DNA of 36,555 nt from Wohlfahrtiimonas larvae (GTDB lineage Bacteria > Pseudomonadota > Gammaproteobacteria > Cardiobacteriales > Wohlfahrtiimonadaceae). Under the pieces are notes generated by a model. It was not told where the DNA came from. It saw only the letters and a program-made list of their open reading frames with translations, and searched no databases. The DNA lies in contig NZ_MVDO01000175.1 in NCBI RefSeq assembly GCF_002006755.1, forward strand, positions 1 through 36,555, in the 5' to 3' direction. This document shows, piece by piece, positions 25,022 to 34,892 of the stretch (the stretch's first letter is position 1; every line of letters starts with the position of its first letter). The position numbers were made by a program, and so were the translations under genes.

Positions 25022-26470
25022 TTACATAATCAATGTTGGTACTAAACCCAACAATATAATCAATAACACATTAACAGAGAAAATTGTACGTGAACCAATA
25101 CAACTTGTAATGGAGATATTTGCATTATCATCTTGTTGATCAAAGAACATTACTTTAATGACACGTAAATAGTAGAACAAGCCCACAACTGATGCCAATA
25201 AACCAATGATGACTAAGAAGCCATAACTAGCATTATAAGCAGTTTGCAATACAAATAATTTTGCAAAGAAGCCCACAAATGGAGGAATACCGCCCATTGA
25301 TAACATGATCAATGCCATCAATACGCCTAAGTAACCATGCTGACGACCAAAGCCTTTCAAATCAGAAATGTTTTGAATGGATTGACCATCTTTATTCACC
25401 AACAAAATGAAGCCAAACGCTGCTGTTGTTGTAAATGCATAAGTGATTGCATAGAAATATGCAGCTGATGGAATGCCTGTATCATTACCTGCAAACAAAC
25501 CTAACAACATAAAACCTGCATGTGATACCGCTGAATAACCGAGCATACGGCGTAAATTTGTTTGGCGAAGTGCCACAAAGTTACCGATGATGAATGATAA
25601 CACCGCAACGATTGCCAACATTTGCTGCCATTGTAATGTCACTTCATAACCAGCCACTTTCAACAATGAATAAGCCATACTGATTGCTGCGATTTTTGGT
25701 GCTGCACCAATGAACATTGCGACCGGTGCTGGTGCCGCTTCATATACATCAGGTACCCAAGAATGGAAAGGCGCTGCACCCAATTTAAATGCAATACCCA
25801 CAACGATGAATACTAATGAGAACGTTAAAATTAAGATGTTTTGATCAAAGTTTTGAGAAGCGATTGCAACCATTGCCTTGCCAATTGTTTCTAAATTCAA
25901 CGATTGCCCCACTCCGTACAACAAGCCCATACCGAATAATAAGATCGCTGATGCCATTGCACCCATCACGAAATATTTCATCGCAGCTTCTGTTGCTTTA
26001 CCATCTTTACGATTGAATGCCACCAATGCATACATTGGCAATGACATTAACTCTAAACCTAGATATACCATTAACAATGTGTTTGCTGAAACCAATACCA
26101 ACATACCAATCGTTGATAATAGGATCAGAATATAATATTCAGAATGATTTAGGTTAGATTCTGATAACTTTGGAAAGCTGTAGATCAAGCCCAATAATAC
26201 AACCAACAACATTGCACTTTTGAGTTGCCCATTCGTACTATTCACAACAATTTCACTGTTCCAAAAATATTGGTTTTCTATTCCCGATGGAACCATCGTT
26301 AACAACAAAACAAATGCCACTAAAATTGCAGCCATACTGAAAAGATGGGTTGTCATAATACGACTTTGCTTACTAAAACATTCCAATAACAGGACACCAA
26401 TCACTGCAATTGTCAGAACTAATTCCGGCAAAATTGCAATAAAGTCCATTGAAGTTAATCCGCTACTCAT
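25022..26470 (-). CDS. nuoN: NADH-quinone oxidoreductase subunit N
   Basis: 482 residues, 13-14 hydrophobic segments, one of the three antiporter-like proton-pumping subunits of complex I. Typical motifs are GLELMSLPMYALVAFNRKD, FHSWVPDVYEAAP and LRRMLGYSAVSHAGF, with the charged residues in mid-membrane. AAGGA precedes the ATG, 16 bases after the nuoM stop. Last nuo gene of the operon. Confidence 0.97.
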   Translation of the reverse strand: MSSGLTSMDFIAILPELVLTIAVIGVLLLECFSKQSRIMTTHLFSMAAILVAFVLLLTMVPSGIENQYFWNSEIVVNSTNGQLKSAMLLVVLLGLIYSFPKLSESNLNHSEYYILILLSTIGMLVLVSANTLLMVYLGLELMSLPMYALVAFNRKDGKATEAAMKYFVMGAMASAILLFGMGLLYGVGQSLNLETIGKAMVAIASQNFDQNILILTFSLVFIVVGIAFKLGAAPFHSWVPDVYEAAPAPVAMFIGAAPKIAAISMAYSLLKVAGYEVTLQWQQMLAIVAVLSFIIGNFVALRQTNLRRMLGYSAVSHAGFMLLGLFAGNDTGIPSAAYFYAITYAFTTTAAFGFILLVNKDGQSIQNISDLKGFGRQHGYLGVLMALIMLSMGGIPPFVGFFAKLFVLQTAYNASYGFLVIIGLLASVVGLFYYLRVIKVMFFDQQDDNANISITSCIGSRTIFSVNVLLIILLGLVPTLIM

Positions 26471-26486
26471 AATGATTTAATCCTTT

Positions 26487-28007
26487 CTATGGCTGACCAA
26501 TGATTGTGATATTTGTTAAGAGGTGATCAATCGAAGCCTGCATAACATTGGCGAGTGGCGCTGGCCATACACCTAATAGAACAATCAAGATTGCTAAAAT
26601 TGCTAACAAGAAATATTCGCGAGAATTGATATCTTTTAACTCTTTCACATGTTGATGAACCGCTTCACCCAAGATGACACGCTTTGTTAACCATAAGTTG
26701 TAAGCTGCACTTAAGATCAATGATGTTGCCACAGCAATTGTGATGTAGATACCGTAATGGAAACTCGCCAATAATACCCAGAACTCACCAATAAAGCCTG
26801 ATGTACCTGGTAAACCTGAGTTTGCCATCGCAAAGAAAATGAAGAAAGCACCAAAAATTGGCATATGGTTAATCACACCACCATAATCCGCAATTTCACG
26901 TGAATGAACTCTGTCATACAGCACCCCAATGGATAAGAACATTGCTGCTGATACAAAACCATGAGAGATCATCTGCATCATACCGCCCTGAATTGCCATT
27001 TGGTTAGCAGCCAATGGTGCATCTGTGAATGCAACTGGCAACACGAAACCTAATGTCACAAAGCCCATATGTGCGATTGAAGAATAAGCAATCAATTTCT
27101 TCATATCTTTTTGTGCCAAAGCAACAAATGAGATGTAGATGATTGCGATGATGCTCATAGCGATGATCATTGGTGCAAAAAATGCGATACCTTCTGGCAC
27201 GATTGGTAACATGAAACGTAAGAAGCCATAACCACCGATTTTCAATGTAATCGCTGCCAAAATCACAGAACCACCTGTAGGCGCTTCAACGTGAGCTGAA
27301 GGCAACCATGTATGAACTGGCCACATTGGTACTTTTACCGCAAAGCCCGCTAAGAATGCCAATAACAACCATTTCTGTTGTGATAAAGATAAATCTAAAT
27401 GTGAGAATGCTTCGATACCAAATGTTTGGCCGTTAGACTGTAAGTACAAATAAATGATGGCAACCAATAAGAAGATGGACCCCAAAAATGTGTACAAGAA
27501 GAATTTCAATGCTGCAATCACACGATTTGGGCCACCCCAAATACCAATGATTAAGAACATTGGAATCAACATTGCTTCGAAGAAGATGTAAAACAATACA
27601 GAATCCATTGCTGCAAATACACCATTCATCAAACCAGCCATGATTAAGAACGCACCCAAATATTGATGGCGTTTATATGTAATCACATCCCAACCTGCAA
27701 TCACAACAATTACTGTCATGAAGCTTGTTAAGAGGATAAATGGCATAGATAAACCATCTACACCCAAATGGTAGTTAATATTCAATGCTGGAATCCAAGA
27801 TTTCAGCTCCACAAACTGCATTGCGTATGTTTCTGTGTTAAATGCGCCATATAATGGCAATGACACAATCAATGTCACAATACTCGCTGCCAATGCAAAC
27901 ATTCTTACACGGCAAGCATTTTTATCGCCAATTAGTAGTGTTGCGATCCCTGTAATGATCGGGACCCAAATCACTAAACTTAACCAAGGCATATTTTCGA
28001 TACTCAT
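26487..28007 (-). CDS. nuoM: NADH-quinone oxidoreductase subunit M
   Basis: 506 residues from the second of two adjacent ATGs (28007), which sits 7 bases after AAGGA; the first (28010) is only 4 bases away. Polytopic antiporter-like subunit with FFEAMLIPMFLIIGIWGG carrying the conserved Glu, VPMWPVHTWLPSAHVEAP and KKLIAYSSIAHMGF. It pumps protons in the membrane arm of complex I. Confidence 0.97.
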   Translation of the reverse strand: MSIENMPWLSLVIWVPIITGIATLLIGDKNACRVRMFALAASIVTLIVSLPLYGAFNTETYAMQFVELKSWIPALNINYHLGVDGLSMPFILLTSFMTVIVVIAGWDVITYKRHQYLGAFLIMAGLMNGVFAAMDSVLFYIFFEAMLIPMFLIIGIWGGPNRVIAALKFFLYTFLGSIFLLVAIIYLYLQSNGQTFGIEAFSHLDLSLSQQKWLLLAFLAGFAVKVPMWPVHTWLPSAHVEAPTGGSVILAAITLKIGGYGFLRFMLPIVPEGIAFFAPMIIAMSIIAIIYISFVALAQKDMKKLIAYSSIAHMGFVTLGFVLPVAFTDAPLAANQMAIQGGMMQMISHGFVSAAMFLSIGVLYDRVHSREIADYGGVINHMPIFGAFFIFFAMANSGLPGTSGFIGEFWVLLASFHYGIYITIAVATSLILSAAYNLWLTKRVILGEAVHQHVKELKDINSREYFLLAILAILIVLLGVWPAPLANVMQASIDHLLTNITIIGQP

Positions 28008-28017
28008 CATTATGTCC

Positions 28018-30021
28018 TTATTTAAAAATGATTACCCAAGTCATCAATACAACCAAACCAACCGCCATTAACGACGCAGAGTGGTAGAGATAACCGGTTT
28101 GAAGTTTTCTAAATACGCCACCTAATTTAGACATTAAAGCAGCAGAGCCGTATACAGCGGTTTGATCGATGATACGATCGTCCACTTTCTTCCAGAAGAA
28201 ACCACCCAATGATACAGCACCATCAGCGATGTATTTTTGGTTGATGTCATCAAAGTAGTATTTGTTCATAAATACATTCATCAAGCCAGTACGTTGCAGT
28301 GTTGCTGTGTAACGCGCTTCGATTGAAGGATTCTTCAAGTACATATACCAAGCAGCCACAACACCAAAGATTGCTAACCAAACAGGTAAAGAAACAAAGC
28401 CATGTAAGCTCATTGCCACAACGCCGTGGAACTCTTCTGCCACTTTAGCCAATGCATCATGTGCACTGCTCACTGTGATGGCATCTTGCAAGAATGAACC
28501 TGTGATGAAGTCGCCTGCGAAGAATAAACCCACTGCAAAAGATGGAATCGCTAATAAAATCAATGGACCAGTCACAACGAATGGAGATTCGTGTGGCTCA
28601 TGTGCTAAATAACCTTGTTTATGGTCATGCTCACCCAATGAGTGGTCAATTTTATAACGAGGTTTACCATGGAATACTAAGAAATAAAGTCTGAGTGAAT
28701 ACAATGCTGTGATGAATACACTCGCAATTACTGCAAAGTATGCAAAACCACTACCAAAAATAGTACTGTTTTCTACAGCTAAGATGATTGCGTCTTTTGA
28801 GAAGTAACCTGAGAAGAATGGCGTACCGATCAATGCCAATGTACCAATCAAACATGTGAACCATGTGATTGGCATCTTCTTACGTAAACCACCCATGAAG
28901 CGCATATCTTGTTCATGATGCATCCCGATAATCACAGAACCTGCAGCTAAGAATAATAATGCTTTAAAGAATGCATGAGTCATCAAGTGAAATACTGCTG
29001 CTGAGTATGCTGATGCACCCAAAGCAACTGTCATATAACCCAACTGAGACAATGTTGAATATGCAACCACACGTTTAATGTCATTTTGGAATATACCCAA
29101 AATACCCATGAACAATGCAGTGATCGCACCAATGATCATGATGAATGACAATGCCGCATCTGATAACTCAAAGATTGGTGATAAACGAGAAACCATGAAG
29201 ATACCTGCTGTCACCATTGTCGCTGCGTGAATCAATGCAGAGATTGGCGTTGGACCTTCCATCGAATCAGGCAACCAAACATGTAATGGCACCTGTGCTG
29301 ATTTACCCATTGCACCAATGAATAAGAAGATCGCTGCAAATGTTAATACATTCCATTCTGTACCTAAAAAGCTCCAAGTTTGTGATAACAAACCTGGGTT
29401 TGAGTTTACTGAACGAAAAATATCATCATAATGTAGATTACCAGTTAGATAAACTAAGCTTGCAATCCCCACAATGAAACCAAAATCACCGACACGGTTC
29501 ACAACGAATGCTTTCATGTTTGCATAGATTGCAGTTGGGCGTTTAAACCAGAAACCAATCAAGAGATATGATACTAAACCTACTGCTTCCCAACCAAAGA
29601 AGAGTTGCATTAAGTTATTCGACATCACCAACATCAACATTGAGAATGTGAACAATGAAATGTAGCTAAAGAAACGATTATAACCTTCGTCGCCCTTCAT
29701 ATAACCAATTGAGTAGATGTGAACCATCAATGATACAAATGTTACAACAACTAGCATCATCGCTGTTAAGTTATCCACAAGGAAACCCACAGCCACTGAA
29801 ATTGAGCCAACGCTCATCCATTCGTAAACATTGCCATTGAATGTTGGTACTGCGCCTGTTGCATGCATATATAGCGTATATGCTGATAAAGCTGCTGACA
29901 CAGCCACTAATCCAATTGTAATTGTATGCGCAACTTTATTAGAAATAATACGACACATTAAGCCTACTAATGCCGCACCAATCAAAGGTAGTAATGCGAT
30001 TAATAAATAGATAGTCTTCAT
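28018..30021 (-). CDS. nuoL: NADH-quinone oxidoreductase subunit L
   Basis: 667 residues. The distal antiporter-like subunit of complex I, with the long C-terminal lateral helix region. Motifs seen are FFGWEAVGLVSYLLIGFW, QVPLHVWLPDSMEGPTP and KRVVAYSTLSQLGY. AAAGGA lies 7 bases before the ATG, and the start is 4 bases after the nuoK stop. Confidence 0.97.
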   Translation of the reverse strand: MKTIYLLIALLPLIGAALVGLMCRIISNKVAHTITIGLVAVSAALSAYTLYMHATGAVPTFNGNVYEWMSVGSISVAVGFLVDNLTAMMLVVVTFVSLMVHIYSIGYMKGDEGYNRFFSYISLFTFSMLMLVMSNNLMQLFFGWEAVGLVSYLLIGFWFKRPTAIYANMKAFVVNRVGDFGFIVGIASLVYLTGNLHYDDIFRSVNSNPGLLSQTWSFLGTEWNVLTFAAIFLFIGAMGKSAQVPLHVWLPDSMEGPTPISALIHAATMVTAGIFMVSRLSPIFELSDAALSFIMIIGAITALFMGILGIFQNDIKRVVAYSTLSQLGYMTVALGASAYSAAVFHLMTHAFFKALLFLAAGSVIIGMHHEQDMRFMGGLRKKMPITWFTCLIGTLALIGTPFFSGYFSKDAIILAVENSTIFGSGFAYFAVIASVFITALYSLRLYFLVFHGKPRYKIDHSLGEHDHKQGYLAHEPHESPFVVTGPLILLAIPSFAVGLFFAGDFITGSFLQDAITVSSAHDALAKVAEEFHGVVAMSLHGFVSLPVWLAIFGVVAAWYMYLKNPSIEARYTATLQRTGLMNVFMNKYYFDDINQKYIADGAVSLGGFFWKKVDDRIIDQTAVYGSAALMSKLGGVFRKLQTGYLYHSASLMAVGLVVLMTWVIIFK

Positions 30022-30025
30022 AGTA

Positions 30026-30358
30026 TTATCCTTTTAACTCATCCATTTCATCGACATTGATGGTTTGACGTTTTCTATAAACTAGAATCAAAATAGCCAA
30101 ACCAATTGCAACTTCTGCTGCTGCAACCGCTAGTACGAAGAAAACAAAAACTTGCCCAGCTGGATCTTCTGAAGTTGGCACCAAAAAGTTACCTGAGAAC
30201 TTAGAAAATGCGACAAATAAAATATTAGAAGCTAACAACATCAATTCAATTGACATCAATAACACCACAATATTTTTGCGATTAATGAAAATACCAGCCA
30301 TACCAATACAGAATACTGCACTGGCTAGCATAATATAATCTGTTACTAATAGTTGCAT
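30026..30358 (-). CDS. nuoK: NADH-quinone oxidoreductase subunit K
   Basis: 110 residues with three membrane helices, about ten longer than the E. coli protein because of a small insert after KFSGNFL. The conserved membrane glutamates are in [10 protein letters not shown] and [10 protein letters not shown]. It bridges the quinone module to the antiporter subunits. The start is 2 bases after the nuoJ stop. Confidence 0.96.
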   Translation of the reverse strand: MQLLVTDYIMLASAVFCIGMAGIFINRKNIVVLLMSIELMLLASNILFVAFSKFSGNFLVPTSEDPAGQVFVFFVLAVAAAEVAIGLAILILVYRKRQTINVDEMDELKG

Positions 30359-30360
30359 GC

Positions 30361-31026
30361 TTAGCCCTCCCCTTTCTCAGCTGTTGGTGTTTCAACTGGC
30401 AAAGCTTCCCACTGAGATGCATCCAATTTCACCACTTTTAATCTTTCTTCTGGTCTAGCTTTTAACTGCTCGCTCACTGGCATATATCTTGTGTAACTGC
30501 GGCGTGGGCGAAGCGTCAAACTGATTGCTGCGATCATACCTACTAACAAAATCAATGCCACAATTTCAAATGCATAGATATAGTGTGTATATAAATACAT
30601 ACCTAAGTTTGCTGTGTTGCTATAGCTTGCTGAAACAGCAGATGACACAACCTCTACAGCATATGGGTGTGTTTCTGAAAATACAGAATTTTTACCCACT
30701 AAAACCATGCCCATTTCCACAATCATAATCAACGTCAACACAATGCCAAGTGGCAAGTATTTAATAAAACCTTGTTTCACTAGTTCAGTAGAAACATCGA
30801 TCATCATCACAACGAAGAGGAAGAGAACCATTACCGCACCAACGTAGATCACAACAAGCGCTAAGCCTAAAAATTCAGCTTGGATCAACATCCACAAAGC
30901 AGCTGTAGTCACAAAACATAGAATCAAGTGCATCACTGCTGTCACAGGGTTACGTGCAGTAATTACACGAACTGCTGCGTAAAGTAGAATTAAAGAGAAT
31001 ACATAAAATAATATTTTTAATAACAT
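30361..31026 (-). CDS. nuoJ: NADH-quinone oxidoreductase subunit J
   Basis: 221 residues, five hydrophobic segments. The conserved third helix [19 protein letters not shown] carries the pi-bulge region that couples quinone reduction to pumping. The hydrophilic C-terminal tail of about 40 residues is longer than in E. coli. AAGGGGG-type ribosome binding site; start 12 bases after the nuoI stop. Confidence 0.96.
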   Translation of the reverse strand: MLLKILFYVFSLILLYAAVRVITARNPVTAVMHLILCFVTTAALWMLIQAEFLGLALVVIYVGAVMVLFLFVVMMIDVSTELVKQGFIKYLPLGIVLTLIMIVEMGMVLVGKNSVFSETHPYAVEVVSSAVSASYSNTANLGMYLYTHYIYAFEIVALILLVGMIAAISLTLRPRRSYTRYMPVSEQLKARPEERLKVVKLDASQWEALPVETPTAEKGEG

Positions 31027-31038
31027 TCTGCAGCCCCC

Positions 31039-31530
31039 TTAGCGAAATTTCGCGTCTGCTGCGCGATCCTTAGCAATTTGTGGTTCTAAACGATCCCCAA
31101 GCGCTAACAGTTTTTCTTTACACATAATATTGTCGCCTTTGGTTTCCATGTGGTAATCAAAAGTACGTGTCAATACGATTGAATCAACAGGACAAGCCTC
31201 TTCACACAAACCACAGAATACACATTTGAATAGATCAATATCGTAACGTGTTGTACGGCGAGTACCATCTGCACGTTCATCTGATTCAATATTAATTGCT
31301 TGTGCTGGACATGCTGATTCACACAATTTACATGCGATACAACGCTCTTCTCCATTTGGATAACGACGCAATGCGTGCAACCCTCTGAAACGTGGAGATT
31401 GTGGTGTTTTTTCCTCAGGATAACTGATCGTTATCTTTGGACGAAACATATAGCGAAATGTAATCGCTAAGCCTTTTCTTAATTCTAGTAAAGAGAAGGT
31501 TGCATAGATAGATTTTAATTTCTTAAACAT
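31039..31530 (-). CDS. nuoI: NADH-quinone oxidoreductase subunit I
   Basis: 163 residues, TYKY-type ferredoxin subunit. Two four-cysteine motifs, [12 protein letters not shown] and [12 protein letters not shown], bind clusters N6a and N6b that pass electrons toward N2 and quinone. The amphipathic N-terminus docks on the membrane arm. The start is 14 bases after the nuoH stop with TAGGA upstream. Confidence 0.97.
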   Translation of the reverse strand: MFKKLKSIYATFSLLELRKGLAITFRYMFRPKITISYPEEKTPQSPRFRGLHALRRYPNGEERCIACKLCESACPAQAINIESDERADGTRRTTRYDIDLFKCVFCGLCEEACPVDSIVLTRTFDYHMETKGDNIMCKEKLLALGDRLEPQIAKDRAADAKFR

Positions 31531-31544
31531 TGCTAATTCCTACT

Positions 31545-32588
31545 CTATTGAAACCAATAGTTAATGCCGAGCACATACAACACGATCACAAAGAAAATCC
31601 AACCGATAGATAGTGGTATGAACACTTTCCAACCCAAACGCATGATCTGATCATAACGATAGCGAGGGAATGTTGCTCTTAACCAAATGTATGTGAACAA
31701 GAAAAATGCCATTTTCATCAACATCCAGAAAATACCATCTTGACCAATCAATGGAATATTTTGTAAACCAGGGATTCCGCTGAATGGCGATAACCATCCA
31801 CCAAAGAATAATAGCGATGCCAATGCTGAAACTAGGATCATATTTGCATATTCAGCCAAGAAGAAACATGCAAATCCTGTGCCTGAGTACTCAACGTGGA
31901 AACCTGCAACAATTTCAGATTCACCTTCCACTAAGTCAAATGGTGCACGGTTTGTTTCAGCAACACCTGCAATAAAGTACAACACAGCCATCGGTAATAA
32001 TGGGATGAAATACCATCTCAAAATACTCATACCTTGCTGACCTTCTACGATTTTCGTGAAATTCAATGAACCTGATAACATCACAACTGTGATCAATGCA
32101 AAGCCCATTGCTAATTCATAAGAGATCACTTGCGCACCACTTCGAATCGCACTTAACATTGCATATTTAGAGTTAGATGCCCAACCTGCGATGATGATTG
32201 CGTAAACCCCCAAAGAGGTCATTGCCAAAATATATAGCAAACCAGCATCAATATTGGCCCCCACCAAACCATCACCAAAGGGCACAACTGCCCACGCAGC
32301 AAACGCTGTTGTTACGATGATGATTGGAGATAATACAAAAAACACCTTATTTGCAGCAGATGGAATCACCCACTCTTTAAAGATCATTTTAATCAAGTCA
32401 GCAAATGGCTGTAGTAAACCAAATGGTCCTACACGGTTTGGACCTAAACGCGTATGCATTACTGCCAAAACACGACGCTCTGCATATGTCATATATGCAA
32501 CTGCAATTACCACAGGCAAAACAACTGCCAACGTTTTCAAAAGCGCCCAAACGAGAGGATAAAAAATAATTGCTTTAATAATTTCCAT
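31545..32588 (-). CDS. nuoH: NADH-quinone oxidoreductase subunit H
   Basis: 347 residues, eight hydrophobic segments, forms much of the quinone chamber. Signature motifs are [19 protein letters not shown] near the N-terminus, [16 protein letters not shown] and [12 protein letters not shown]. The start lies 3 bases after the nuoG stop, with GAGGGG as ribosome binding site in the end of nuoG. Confidence 0.97.
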   Translation of the reverse strand: MEIIKAIIFYPLVWALLKTLAVVLPVVIAVAYMTYAERRVLAVMHTRLGPNRVGPFGLLQPFADLIKMIFKEWVIPSAANKVFFVLSPIIIVTTAFAAWAVVPFGDGLVGANIDAGLLYILAMTSLGVYAIIIAGWASNSKYAMLSAIRSGAQVISYELAMGFALITVVMLSGSLNFTKIVEGQQGMSILRWYFIPLLPMAVLYFIAGVAETNRAPFDLVEGESEIVAGFHVEYSGTGFACFFLAEYANMILVSALASLLFFGGWLSPFSGIPGLQNIPLIGQDGIFWMLMKMAFFLFTYIWLRATFPRYRYDQIMRLGWKVFIPLSIGWIFFVIVLYVLGINYWFQ

Positions 32589-32591
32589 TAT

Positions 32592-34892
32592 TTACCCCTC
32601 AATCGCTTCGTAATAATCAATCATTAAACCAAACTCCCTTGGAATTCTTAAGCAATTGGCAGCCATTTTTGCTGTTGAACGCACATTGAACTCTTGACCT
32701 TCCAAAATCCATTGTGTTTGCTGCACAGCTTCATTGCCTACAACACGCTTACGTGCTGCCAATGGTGTTGCTTGCAATGCAGGTGCACGACGAACGTAAG
32801 CATCTGTCGAATAGATTGATTCCATTGGTACAGCAACTAAACCTACTTGTTCGGTGGCATTCCAATTTAAATCTGTTGCATATGGCATGAAGTTTGTGTG
32901 TGCGTTTGTGACTAATTGCCCCATGCACTCTGCTAATACATCTGAGCAATGAATATAATCAAAACCTGAGAATTCAAATTCATTACCTAACACACGTAAG
33001 ATTTTCCAAAGTGGTTTAGATTCAAAACTTGGCTCTGCAGCTGCTTTCACTGTTTGCAATTGTCCTTCCAAATTCATCAAACTACCATCTGTTTCGCCCC
33101 AAGCTGCTGTTGGCAAAATAATCGTTGCAACATCACGCAATACTTCGGAAACAAATGGTGTCATTGCCACAACCAATTCAGCCTGTTTCAATGCTTTCAA
33201 TACAGATTTGCGCTCAATAAAATCATGCTCAGGATCAATTGCACCAACCAAGATGTAAGCTTTCAATGGATTTTCGATCATTGCATGCGTATTGCCTTTG
33301 GCAACGCCTGTCAATGAAGCACCTGCCATATTTGCACCTTCCGCAATATAACCAAATGTACTGTTAGAAATTTCAGCAATATTTTGACAAAGCGCTCGAA
33401 TCACAGAGAAATCAGGATTAGATACAGCATCTTTACCTAATACAATCCACTGCTTATTATCATTGCCAAACATATTTGCGATTTCAATTGATCTCGCATC
33501 ACTGCTTGCTTTTTCAACAATATTCGCTAATTCAGGTGCAACAGTTTTTTGCATTTTCTGAGACACTGCAACCAATACATTAGCCAATACATTCACCCAT
33601 TGATTAGGTGCTGCAATAACTGCTTCTGTTGGGTGCAATTGATCAGTATCATAAGTATTCAATAATGCAACTTTCGCACCGTTTTTAACAGCTTCACGAA
33701 TGTCTATTGCCAATACTGGTACTTCCATTCTTGGATCAGCACCCACTAAGAAGATGGAATCCAAAGATTTTACATCTTGAATCGCAACGCCAAGCGAACG
33801 GAATGCCGGTTCAACTGAATCACTGCTAAAATCTACTTGTCTAAAGCGAGAATCGATTTTTGTAATACCCAATTGATCAGCTAATTTCTTCGTTAAGAAC
33901 TGCTCTTCAATTGTCGCAGATGGAGAAACAAAAATACCTACTTGATCTGCACCCAATTTTTGTACAGCACCTTCAATTGCCATACGAGTTGCCTTCAAGC
34001 CGTTAATCCAATCCACTTGCTCTAAAACTTTCTTTTCATTTATGATCATTGGTGATTTTGCACGATCAACACTAAAGTTTGCTTCATAGCTGAAACGATC
34101 ACGATCTGAGATCCAAACCTGATTAATCGATTCATTTTCACGTGAAACCACACGAGCAATTTTACCGCGCAATGTATGAATTGAAGTATTTGTCCCTAAG
34201 CCATCATGAATACTGACTGAATCATTCTTTTTATATTCCCAAGGCCTTGCTTGGAATTTAGATGGTTTAGCTGTCAAAGCACCAACAGGACATAAATCAA
34301 TGATATTACCAGAAACTTCCGATGATAGAGAATGCTTCACATAAGTTGTAATCTCTAATCTATCACCACGATCAACACCGCCTAACTCACGTAAACCTGC
34401 AATTTCTTCACCATAACGCACGCAACGTGTACATTGAATACAACGATTCATAAATGTTTCTACCAATGGGCCAATATCAATTTTTTCATAATGGCGCTTT
34501 GCATCGATATACATTGAATGTTGATTACCAAAACCTACAGAATTATCTTGTAATTCACACTCACCACCTTGATCACATACAGGGCAATCTAGTGGGTGAT
34601 TAATTAACAAAAATTCCATAACTGCTTTTTGTGCAGCACGCGCTTTTTCATTGCGTGTACGAATAATCATGCCATCTGATACTTGCGTTGCACATGCAGG
34701 CATTGGCTTAGGCATTCTTTCAATATCCACCAAGCACATACGACAACTTGCTGCGATGGATAATTTATCGTGATAGCAAAAACGTGGAATTGGTACGCCT
34801 ACTTCATCTGCAACCTCAATCACAGAACGCCCTGCTTCTACATCATATTGTTTGCCATCTATTTCGATAGAGAGCATTTGTTTATCAGTCAT
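32592..34892 (-). CDS. nuoG: NADH-quinone oxidoreductase subunit G
   Basis: 766 residues from ATG 34892, which has GAAGGAG 6 bases upstream and overlaps the nuoF stop by 8 bases; the frame upstream of it is open but is nuoF shadow. The N-terminal part binds N1b (CYHDKLSIAASCRMC and a later PAC), N5 (HPLDCPVCDQGGEC) and N4 (CIQCTRC and CPVGAL). The extra N7 cysteines of E. coli and Thermus NuoG are absent: the expected region reads HDGLGTNTSIHT. The C-terminal molybdopterin-oxidoreductase-like domain is present without evident cofactor function. Peripheral arm of complex I. Confidence 0.95.
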   Translation of the reverse strand: MTDKQMLSIEIDGKQYDVEAGRSVIEVADEVGVPIPRFCYHDKLSIAASCRMCLVDIERMPKPMPACATQVSDGMIIRTRNEKARAAQKAVMEFLLINHPLDCPVCDQGGECELQDNSVGFGNQHSMYIDAKRHYEKIDIGPLVETFMNRCIQCTRCVRYGEEIAGLRELGGVDRGDRLEITTYVKHSLSSEVSGNIIDLCPVGALTAKPSKFQARPWEYKKNDSVSIHDGLGTNTSIHTLRGKIARVVSRENESINQVWISDRDRFSYEANFSVDRAKSPMIINEKKVLEQVDWINGLKATRMAIEGAVQKLGADQVGIFVSPSATIEEQFLTKKLADQLGITKIDSRFRQVDFSSDSVEPAFRSLGVAIQDVKSLDSIFLVGADPRMEVPVLAIDIREAVKNGAKVALLNTYDTDQLHPTEAVIAAPNQWVNVLANVLVAVSQKMQKTVAPELANIVEKASSDARSIEIANMFGNDNKQWIVLGKDAVSNPDFSVIRALCQNIAEISNSTFGYIAEGANMAGASLTGVAKGNTHAMIENPLKAYILVGAIDPEHDFIERKSVLKALKQAELVVAMTPFVSEVLRDVATIILPTAAWGETDGSLMNLEGQLQTVKAAAEPSFESKPLWKILRVLGNEFEFSGFDYIHCSDVLAECMGQLVTNAHTNFMPYATDLNWNATEQVGLVAVPMESIYSTDAYVRRAPALQATPLAARKRVVGNEAVQQTQWILEGQEFNVRSTAKMAANCLRIPREFGLMIDYYEAIEG

